A stretch of 64,000 bases of DNA. Source: Platerodrilus igneus (lineage: Eukaryota; Arthropoda; Insecta; Coleoptera; Lycidae). The DNA lies in contig JARFIW010000108.1 of NCBI GenBank assembly GCA_036346225.1, forward strand, positions 1,736,001-1,800,000, read 5' to 3'. The position numbers were made by a program, and so were the translations under genes. A model generated the notes under the pieces. The model searched no databases and was not told the origin of the DNA. It saw only the letters and a program-made list of their open reading frames with translations. Below, piece after piece: positions 55,383 through 64,000 of the stretch (positions are counted from its first letter, which is position 1; every line of letters begins with the position of its first letter).

Positions 55383-55502
55383 CACTGCGCTGGACCAACA
55401 CGTGGAGCAGATGGCTTTGCGAGCGGCAATGAGGCTGCGGTTCAAAGTTCTATGTATCGATAAGGGAGACGGTGGTAGACACCACAACAAACAAGAGAGG
55501 CA

Positions 55503-56428
55503 GTGCGCAACACCCCTCTCTTGGGAGGAGTGGTTGATGCGATCGCACCCACAATGATTTCCACGAAGCGCTTCGCGGTTTGTCTGAACATTGAGGACGT
55601 CTCCTTAACGGAGATCTCCATCTACACAGATGGCTCCAAAACAAATGAAGGTACCGGGGCAGGCATTTTCTCCAATGACCTATACCTTCATGAAAGTGTA
55701 ATGCTGGGCAGGTTAGTAACTGTCTTCCAAATGGAAGTCATAGCCATCATGCATGGTGCTAACGCCATACTGGAACGCAAAATCCAAAATAAAGCTATGC
55801 ACATTCTGAGCGATAGCAGAGCAGGTCTTTTGAGCTTAAATAAGCAGAAGTTTCTCTCGGGGACGGTTCACCAATGCCATCGCATTCTCGAGCTCGCTTT
55901 TAATAATGCCGTTGAGCTGGTTTGGATCAAAGAGCATTCAGGAGTACATGGCAACGAACAGGTAGAATCTTTGGCGAGGCAAGAAGCGGCTCAAAGCTTT
56001 GTCGGCGCTAAGCCATCGGTCTTCATGAAAAGGCAAATGACCCACCGCCTTCACAAGGACAGGTGGCTTGTACAACAAGTTGCCCACAGGCAAAAATGTT
56101 TATAAGGGCTCCCATGACCAAAATCGAAAAGTTTGTCATATGCTTGCCGAGACAAAATCTACTAGTGGGTATACTGTACGGGCATTGCAAACTAAGGAAG
56201 CATCTGCACAGGATGGGTCTGTCAGACGACTCTACCTGTGGCGGCTGTCGACAAGAGGATGAGACGGTGAAGCACATTCTGTGCACCTGCCCGGCACTCG
56301 CCCGCCTTCGAGGACCCAAGCTGGGGGATTTCTGGTCTGAGAAGGCCGGAATTCACGACACCCCCTGGTCCGACATCCTCAAATTCACCTGTAAGGTAGG
56401 GTGGTTGAGTATTGAAGGGCCAACTTAG
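55503..56428 (+). pseudogene. RNase H and C-terminal zinc segment of LINE X copy B
   Basis: The frame 55503-56105 shows EISIYTDGSKTNEGTG (first Asp), FQMEVIAIMHGANAIL (Glu), HILSDSRAGLLSLN (second Asp) and WIKEHSGVHGNEQVESLARQ (His; the last Asp is Glu here). After a shift, 56063-56428 shows MGLSDDSTCGGCRQEDETVK and HILCTCPALARLRG, the zinc-like tail, ending GWLSIEGPT. RNase H would remove the RNA strand after first-strand synthesis. The preceding thumb at 54799-55080 contains KLWGLSPKTVLWLYTTIVRP. Confidence 0.85.
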
Positions 56429-56510
56429 GCTAAGGAAGGCAGCACAATGGGCTCACTAGGAGGCCTAAGTGCGTGTGGCATGTGTCACCCTTCTCAATTA
56501 AATCAATCAT

Positions 56511-56604
56511 AATACGTTAATGTGGAAATAAATTAAGATGTAGATAAATTTACATGCTCGAACTTACTAATAAAGTAGTTAACTGTATTAAGAAGAAATT
56601 AGTG
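56511..56604 (+). repeat. 94-bp direct repeat, copy 2 (between LINE copies B and C)
   Basis: AATACGTTAATGTGG to GAAGAAATTAGTG, about 92 percent identical by eye to 36480-36573. It begins right after the 3' end of copy B and ends right before the 5' end of copy C. Confidence 0.9.
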
Positions 56605-57078
56605 CAGCTAGAACAAGCTTCGCTCCTACAACAACGAGGCTGAGGTAGGTGAACCTTTAACAGCATCAAGCAGTCAGATGGACACAGCAGACTCTGACCC
56701 GTTGCTAGTGGAGTGGCTGGCGGAAGAGTATCGGAAAGCGTCACTAGATAGCCGCTCAGTGGGGCTTAAAACGCAAGTCAAATTCATCTTAGTCCAACGG
56801 TGGGTCTAAATGTAATACAGGTAAACCTACAACATTGCTGGGCGGCTGCAGCATCGTTATGCAGTCACCTTAGCAATAAGCAGAACATTACCTTATCCAA
56901 GAACTCTGGGTGGTTAGTACAGGAATCTCGGGACTGGCAGGTAACGCCTAAAGCAACACTCTCAGATCACAGATTGTTAAGTTTTAAAATAAAGATAGCA
57001 GAAGTTGTCCTTAAGGAATATAAGACTCACAAGCGACCAACAGGTCTGTCTATATAGACAGCTAACGGGGAACGACTT

Positions 57079-58150
57079 TTGGCCTTACAAGATATTGACA
57101 ATCCAAAAACAATAGAAGAGCTACAGAGATACTCAGTCTCTCTTCAGAACTCCATCGTTGAGTCCTTTGAACAGGCATGCCGAATCAGGACAGATTCTAC
57201 TCGCTCCATCGCCCCATGGTGGGTCGAGGAGCTACAGAAGCTGAAAAAGACCCTACGCAAACTGTTCAACAAAGCAAAAAACACCAAAAGTATGGCTGGC
57301 TGCGGAGCATATAAAAGCCACCAGCAACTATACAAAACGGTAATTAGAAGACGACAGAGAGACTCTTGGAAGACCTTCTGTAACTCAGTCGAGTCTACCA
57401 ATGCAATCTCTTGCATTAACAAGATTTTGTCCAAAGATCTTTGCAATCAACTATGCTGCCTAAAACGTGTGGATGGTACGTACATACCACCAAGACAGAA
57501 ATAAGTGAGTTACTCATGGACACCCACTTTCCAGGTGGTGTATCACAACTTTCCTCATACGGAGTGGATCAACCAGCTCGCACTCTAATGGGGCCGACCG
57601 GGAGGGTTCAAACCGGGTAGTAGATGAAAGAAAAATTAAATCGGTCATCTCAACTCTTTAACCGTTTAAGTCCCTTGGAATGGATGGCATGTTCCTCGCC
57701 CTACTACAGTGAGGTGTGCAGAGGTTGCACCATTCTTTGTGGAAATTTTTAGGCGCTGTATTTCTTCTAGATACATCCTCAGAGAGGTTAGGGTTGTCTT
57801 CATTCCTAAACTAGGCCGGAAGATTAACTCCCAGGCTAAATTCTACAGATCGATTAGTTTAATGTCCTTTTTGCTAAAGACCTTGGGGAGACTGTGCGAC
57901 AATGATATGAGGAAGAGAATAATGCTTTCTTATCCATTTTACCGAAACCAGCATGCCTTCATATTAGGAAAATCCACGGAGTCAGCCCTCCACGCTGTTG
58001 TAGAACGGATTGAAAAACCCTTAACAACAACATGTCCGTCTTAGGCGCATATATTGTTATTGAGGGTACGTTTAGCGAAACCACCTTCGCAAGCATTGAC
58101 AGAGCTCTGCGAGTACATAGAGGTAGGAACGGACACCCCCCGGCAGATTC
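57079..58150 (+). pseudogene. Linker and RT N-terminal half of LINE X copy C
   Basis: 57079-57504 is an open frame with TIEELQRYSVSLQNSIVESF and TRSIAPWWVEELQKLKKTLR, the segment between endonuclease and RT in I-group LINEs. 57709-58044 shows EVRVVFIPKLGRK and FYRSISLMSFLLKTLGRLCD, then YRNQHAFILGKSTESALHAV (RT fingers). The motif A region (IEGTFSETTFASIDRAL in a shifted frame) has lost its usual Asp. The LINE Y piece starts at 58245. Several shifts and a stop separate the pieces. Confidence 0.82.
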
Positions 58151-58233
58151 TGCGATGGCGACAGGTACACTTTAATGTTGGGGAAACCTTAGTAATTAGA
58201 GCGGTAGGTAAAGAGACGTGCTGTCACGGCTAC

Positions 58234-58948
58234 TATAGAACATATACATGGCAAAACCAAGGGCACAACGACACCACCGTCAGACACACATACGACATTT
58301 TTCCGAAAATCACGGACATTCCCGACCATATTTCCTACTCCAACCGATCCACAATTCAATTCGTGATAGGCCACGGCAAATTCCGACAAAAATTACATTC
58401 CTTCCAATTAATCCCCTCTTCATACTGTCCCTGCTTTAATCAAAATATTCCTGATACCCCCCACTACCTAATATACTTATGCCCCAACTCCGTCCCCCAC
58501 CAAACCCACTTAAAACACGCGATCGTACTATATCCTTTTGCCTCACTACCCAGTATAAATTTTCTAGTAACAAACTATCCTCTCCCATTTGAGCATTTCC
58601 TTAACGAAATCCTAATCACTAAACCTACCGTACAATAAAATTAGCTCAAATCCCTTTCAAAATCCTTCTCTAAAACTATTACCCTGTACTCCATCATCCC
58701 CACCCCCACAACATTACACTACACTACAAATTCTTCACCACCAGCTACACCTCAGAACAAACCAGCGATGAGGGCAAAATTTTCATCAACAAAACCGACC
58801 TACATCGGAAAATTGTGAATATTGTAAACTAGTTTATGATTTTGTAAATAAGAATTTATTCATCGATTCACTAGGATAGGCCTTTGGCCTAGGTATAGTG
58901 TCACACGATAAACGAACAAACAAACAAACAAACAAACTATGAAACATA
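58234..58948 (+). mobile_element. LINE Y insertion in X copy C, with target duplication
   Basis: TATAGAACATA (58234-58244) and TATGAAACATA (58938-58948) bracket 693 bases. The coding tail reads QFVIGHGKFRQKLHSFQLIP with SSYCPCFNQNIPDTPHYLIY and LCP, a C.C...H....C segment like the C-terminus of LINE ORF2. It ends at a stop (58636) and is followed by a 3' untranslated region and an AACAAACAAACAAAC tail. It is 5'-truncated. Confidence 0.9.
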
Positions 58949-58951
58949 GCA

Positions 58952-60575
58952 GTGGACAGCCTTCTCCAACGCCTTAATGAAGCAGGTTTCTACACGATAG
59001 GTGATGCGGACGACATGGCTATTTTAGTAATCGGTAAATTTGAACAAGTGCTGTGTAATTTGATACAAGCAGCACTAAGGATCGCGGAGCTATGGTGCTC
59101 CGAGAGCTCTCTAACTATCAACCCCAATAAAACGGGGCTGGTGCTGTTTAGCAATAAAAGGAAGCTGTGGTAACAAGATTGCCAATGTTCTTCCAAACGT
59201 CTCTGTCTCTATCAGAAGAGGTCAAGTACTTGGGCATCATACTTGACTAGAAGCTGAATTGGGCCAAATACTTACAAGCAAAAACTACCAAAGCCAACCA
59301 AGTGTTTTGCAATATAAACGTGCCATAGGCAAACTTTGGGGTCTTCCACCAAAGGCTGTCCTGTGGTTATACACCACAATAGTAAGGCCGATTTTCTGCT
59401 ATGGCGTGTAGTCTGGTGGCCCAGGACCAGACTGGCCCATGCAGTCAAAGAGCTTACTCTTATCCAAAGAGTGGTCTGTCTAGGCATCACAGGCGCAATG
59501 CGATCTACACCTACAGTAGCCTTAGAAGTCATTCTAGGCCTCACTCCGCTGGACCTACACGTGGAAGAGATGGCTTTGAGAGCGGCAATGAGGCTGCGGT
59601 TCAAAGTTCTATGATTTGATAAGGGAGACGGTGGTAAACACCACAACATACAAGAGAGGCAGTGCGCAACACCCCTCTCTTGGGAGGAGTGGTTGATGCG
59701 ATCGCACCCATAATGATTTCTACGAAGCGCTTCGGGGTTTGTCTGAACATTGAGGACGTCTCCTTAACGGAGATCTCCATCTACACAGATGGCTCCAAAA
59801 CAAATGAAGGTACCGGGGCAAGCATCTTCTCGGACGACCTAGACCTTCATGAAAGTGTTAAGCTGGGCAGGCTGGTAACTGTCTTCCAAGCGGAAGTCAT
59901 AGCCATCATGTATGGTGCTAACGCCATACTGGAACGCAGAATCCAAAATAAAGCTATGCACATTCTGAGCAATAGCAGAGCAGGTCTTTTGAGCTTAAAT
60001 AAGCAGAACCTTCTCTCGGGGGCGGTTCACCAATGCCATCGCATTTTCGAACTCGCTTCTAATACTAATGTCCTTGAGCTGGTTTGGATTAAAAGGCATT
60101 CAGGAGTACATGGCAACGAACAGGCAGATTCTTTGGCGAGGCAAGGAGCGGCTCAAAGCTTTGTCGGCGCTGAGCCTTTGGTCTTCATGGTAAGGCAAAT
60201 GACCCACCGCCTTCACAAAGACAGGTGGGCTTTTACAACAAGTTGCCGACAGGCAAAAATGTTTATAAGGGCTCCCACGACCAAAATCGAAAATTTGTCA
60301 TATTCTTGCCGAGACAAAAACTACGGCTACTAGTGGGTATACTGTCCGGGCATTGCAAACTAAGGAAGCATCTGCACAGGATGGGTCTGTCAAACGACCC
60401 CACCTGTCGCGGCTGTCAACAGGAGGATGAGACGGCGGAGCACATTCTGTGCACCTGCCCGGCACTCGCTCGACTTCGAGAACGCATGCTGGGGGATGTC
60501 TGGCCTGAGAAGGCCGGAATTCATGACACTCTCTGGTCCGACATCCTCAAATTCACCTGTAAGGTCGGGTGATTG
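58952..60575 (+). pseudogene. RT C-terminal half, RNase H and zinc tail of LINE X copy C
   Basis: 58952-59173 shows LLQRLNEAGFYTIGDADDMA (motif C, Asp pair present) and SLTINPNKTGLVLF. 59662-60333 shows EISIYTDGSKTNEGTG, VFQAEVIAIMYGA, HILSNSRAGLL (the catalytic Asp is Asn here) and WIKRHSGVHGNEQADSLARQ. 60225-60572 shows MGLSNDPTCRGCQQEDETAE and HILCTCPALARLRERM. The stop falls at FTCKVG, slightly earlier than in copy B. Frame shifts lie at about 59175, 59400 and 60300. Confidence 0.85.
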
Positions 60576-60680
60576 AGTACTTGTAAGGACCAACTTAGGG
60601 CAAGGAAGGCAGCACAATGGACCCACTAGGAGGCCTAAATGCGTGTGGCATGTGTCACCCTTCCCAATTAAATCAATCAA

Positions 60681-60760
60681 AATACGTTAATGTGAATATA
60701 AATTAAGATGTAGATAAATTTACATGCTCGAGCTTACTGATAAAGTAGAAGAAATTAGTG
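60681..60760 (+). repeat. 94-bp direct repeat, copy 3 (80 bp, right of LINE copy C)
   Basis: AATACGTTAATGTG to GAAGAAATTAGTG with a 14-base internal deletion after AAAGTAG. It closes the tandem LINE pair. Confidence 0.88.
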
Positions 60761-63700
60761 CTTGCGATTAGCTTGTCGTCAGCTCAATTAGTAGCGGCAT
60801 CTCAGTAGTAGTAAATTACCTAAGACTTCTCTGGGGTTGCGAGTGTTCGGTCAACGAAGAACAATAAACGAAGCTTGTTTGCAATACGTAAAAATTTCAA
60901 AACATGGCATTTCGTTAGAAAATTCTTTATTCTTGCAGAAGTCACGCAAGACTACCCCTAAACCAATAAAAGGTACTTACTTTCAATAGCAATTCATACA
61001 TAATCATTACCAAATAAAGAAACTAATTATTCTAAGAAAAAAAACAAACACAGTACATTACAAGAATACAATTTCTTTGTTTTGCTGATATGCATATTTA
61101 CTACTAGGTTCAAAATTATGCAAAAGCTCTTAAACGGAAACTGCTGTTATATAAAATAGGAGTTATAGAGCGTTGACTTTCTCAGGCTTAAAAGAAACAC
61201 ATTGTTCACAAAATTAAAATTATTATATTGTATAATTTACATAATTTCAAGAGTTATACTTATAATTATTGTAAATAAGACCGCTTCTCAACACCGTCCA
61301 CAATCCACGAGGTGGAAATAATTACTTTGAGAAAAAATATTCAGACAAGACGCTGTAAAAATATAATTACCTTATAATACAACTTACTAGGTCAAGTTCT
61401 TTAAACGCAGTTGTTTATTACGTTCAGAAAAATAATAAAAATGTTACTTGTTATTTAGGTAAATTTTATACAGAATTGTATTGTTTAAAGGTGTGATCGT
61501 GTGAGGTAAGCCCCAAATCCGCCTTCAGAAGAGAAATATTTACCTGGACATGTGTTTTTGCTTTTATGCTTGATAGAGTTGCAACGCGTCGGGGCGCCAT
61601 GTTCGAATATGGCGTGAAAGCATGAAAAGTCAATAGTGTGGTTGCTAGGGGTTGAGGGGGTGTACCTCTGGCCCTAGGGGATTTTGTGCGCATGTACTTA
61701 CACATATTCGTGTCCTATTCGATTTTACTACTTTACTACTCTACTCATTGTGTGCACCCTTATGGTAAATTTCCCCAATTGTGACCGTTCAATAGTTACG
61801 CGAGCTGAGCGCTTCTACTATTGCACGTGTGTGCTTTTTCCGTAGCGCAAAGCGTCAGCACGAACATTCATTTCAAGCGAATTTGTATAGATAGGATTTC
61901 TTTTGGCCTTTCGCAATTGTTTGAACACGACAATTTTACAGAGATTTGTGTAATCTAACCCTAGGACTCAAACATCGGCACCCCTTCATTCAATATAACA
62001 TAAGGAAGTTGCTTGTGAAAGACATCACACCTCAAAGATAGCACAATTGACCTCAGGAATTGATACAGAAGACAGTCAAATTTCAAAGGGGCGAATGTTA
62101 AATGTATTACAAAAAGACGTATAACAAAATATTAACAAACAGTAAAATCATGACTTCACAGCCGTTTTATTGTCACATAATAAACGCAGAACAGATATTT
62201 TAGAAAAAGTCAAAAAGATTCTAAATAAAAATTTATATACAAAACATTGTATTAAAGAACAAAAATAATAATAGCAAACTTAAAATAATGAATAATTTTG
62301 TCTGTTACTAGGAAGGTAATTCACGCATAGTAAACGAAAATTAATATAAATTAGTTATTTTGAAAAGCGAAAATTCCAATGACCGGTTTCGCTGTGATTG
62401 CAGCTCGTCAGATTGAACCATTTCTCCTTGCAAAACAACCAACAAAAATCATTGTATATTAATATGAACAAAATGTTGTAACAATTTTAATTTCGATAAT
62501 AAATCCCTCCATATAATTGTAAGAATAATATAACAATTCTATTAACAACAATAATAATTTGCATTCAACTTCAAAAGTAATACGTCAAGCCCGCATCGTC
62601 CTTTAATAATCTACTTATAGTTAAATATCTGTGTCATATGCAGCTATTTACAAGCACATCTCTGTTTGATTACTCCCCTCTGGACGGCTCGGCCGCCCGA
62701 GCTAGTTTGTAGATAGTCGGCCATACGTAGTAGACGCATCAACATGTACCCTAGATTGCAGGCCGGCAATTTGCGAATCCACTTCAATGAGTGAACACAT
62801 TTTCGAATAACGCGCGACACGTAGAGGACGACACTTAGTATGCAAACTTTTAAGACACACAAGGACAAGTAGGATGCAACTTTTAAGATACACAAGGACA
62901 CAGTAAAGATGCTACCTGGGGAAGGCGGCGTAATTCAACTTCGAGATTACAACTGCTGCAGAATGTATTGCAACAGGATTTGATTCGACACGTGGGACGA
63001 AGTCATAGTAGAAGTTGTTTTGGATGAATTTGTTTCAAATTACAAACGCTGTTATCATTGCTTGAAATAACGAGGATCCCTTCTTTCTTTGCTACAATGC
63101 GACAAATGCAGTTTTGGTTCGTAGATAGCTATAAGTTCTTTTTATGTGTTTCAAAACTAGGAACACGTTAACTTGCTTTGATGCGTAATACAAGTACGTA
63201 ATAAAAGTTTCAACTAATTGCTAAGCTGGATTTACCAGTAGTAAACTTAAAGTTCACCGATTTGATGTTTAAAAAAAACAATTAAGACACAATTAATTAT
63301 GACAGTAACCTTAAATATATTAAAAACGCCATTTTAATGTTCTGCATGTTTGATTTTAGAGGTTGTGTAAGATTCTTTTAGTTTTAAAGTTAATTTCGTG
63401 ATTTGTTTTGTGAAATGTGCAAAAAAATGCTGGTGTTACATTAATGTAAATAATGGCATTAAATCCACAAATGTTTTGATTCTATATAAACACTTAACCT
63501 CACAAAATTTCCATGTGCTATCTACAATTTTCTTTCTGAAATTTGCTTTATAATAAAAATTATTTTGTCCCTTTTCAAACTTTAATTTAAACCCTCTAAA
63601 AGCTTATAATTACGATTTAAAAAAATTTTGTGTTTTTCGTTTAAGGTGAAATTTCATAACCCTTGTTTTCACTAATCTTAATTTTCGTTATATTTTTAAG

Positions 63701-64000
63701 TCATTAAAGAGCTGTTTGTTGTAGTTATTTAACGAAAGACTTCATTTCCATGAGCTTTCTTGTATAAATATCGAATTATCTATTTATTTAACTAAGAAAC
63801 TAATCAAATTTGACTGCAAGTACCGTTTGAAGTATTAATAACTATGAATTACGTTCATTTAAAAGCTAAGGAACTGAGTTGGGAACTCTAGCTCGTAATA
63901 TAAATTCCGCTTCCATACAGTTCGAAAAGCGCTTGCAATTTTGTGCCGCTATTTCACATAATCTAAACATCGTGTGCAGTTCTAATGCGTACCCTATGGA
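60761..64000. other. AT-rich flank, nothing recognised
   Basis: Frames of 63-85 codons occur (61466-61705 and 62644-62901, minus strand), but none shows a domain or codon pattern I trust. I see no transposon ends, satellite or RNA gene. It may be single-copy intergenic DNA. Confidence 0.5.

Larger units (their letters stand above)
53001..56510 (+). mobile_element. LINE X copy B, 3' segment (right of the Polinton)
   Basis: Resumes at AGAAGACGACAGAGAAACTC exactly where copy C continues without interruption. It contains the RT start (SYPFYRNQHAFIPGKSTESV and LGAFVNIEGAFSKTTFASID), the LINE Y insertion, RT motif C and thumb, SINE copy 4, RNase H and the C-terminal segment. It ends CTCAATTAAATCAATCAT next to the second 94-bp repeat. 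Confidence 0.88.
56605..60680 (+). mobile_element. I-group LINE (family X), copy C, tandem to copy B
   Basis: Begins CAGCTAGAACAAGCTTC at the same base as copy B and ends CCCAATTAAATCAATCAA. Most of the endonuclease core is deleted between LSNKQNITLSKNSGWLVQES and QVTPKATLSDHRLLSFKI (56880-56950). The linker, RT with the Y insertion, RNase H and C-terminal segment follow in broken frames. The uninterrupted Polinton target lies at 57346-57351. There is no SINE in the thumb. Confidence 0.9.

Noticed and set aside
61466..62901. Minus-strand frames of 63-85 codons near the right edge considered as host genes
   Set aside because: No start context, domain or codon signal; overlapping frames in the same stretch.

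Overview
The window is intergenic, repeat-dense nuclear DNA of an arthropod, most likely an insect with a large genome. The evidence is its transposon content: mariner/Tc1 remnants, a Crypton, DIRS and Penelope remnants, an R2-like LINE, I-group LINEs carrying RNase H, a tRNA-type SINE and a Polinton/Maverick. I found no convincing host gene, rRNA, tRNA gene or CRISPR array.

Layout. 1-2424: a ~120-bp satellite in two inverted arms around a ~620-bp spacer. 2784-3078: a foldback/MITE. 3400-8210: a mariner remnant, then a degenerate satellite with ~750-bp higher-order period. 8246-9628: mariner and DIRS-type pieces. 9629-14020: SINEs, a Penelope RT fragment, a LINE endonuclease fragment and a mariner 5' end. 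15449-23885: a repeated block in two copies, the first split by a Crypton, with a Gag-like region between them. 21726-26155: mariner-like remnants and a second satellite family. 26170-28050: an R2-like LINE interrupted by a SINE. 29117-29602: a long palindrome. 29734-30726: a dead Tc1/mariner transposase.

31186-60760 is a nested transposon cluster. Three copies (A minus, B and C plus) of an I-group LINE, here called X, all carry the same ~600-700-bp piece of a second LINE, Y, in the RT domain. B and C lie head to tail, separated and flanked by a 94-bp direct repeat. Copy B is split by a 15.5-kb Polinton (37490-53000) with long inverted repeats and a 6-bp target duplication AGAAGA; copy C supplies the empty site.

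The Polinton holds a nearly complete virus-like gene set. The replication and integration genes are protein-primed DNA polymerase B and a chromodomain integrase. The packaging and processing genes are an A32-type ATPase and an adenain-like protease. The virion genes are major and minor jelly-roll capsid proteins and a parvovirus-type phospholipase A2 domain protein. Several lineage-specific small proteins and a degraded gene with short intron-like gaps complete the set. Capsid-side genes are rightward, while the ATPase, integrase and polymerase are leftward. Polymerase, major capsid, integrase, protease and ATPase are frame-broken, so the copy is a fossil, but most catalytic motifs and several small genes are intact. 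60761-64000 is AT-rich sequence in which I recognise nothing.
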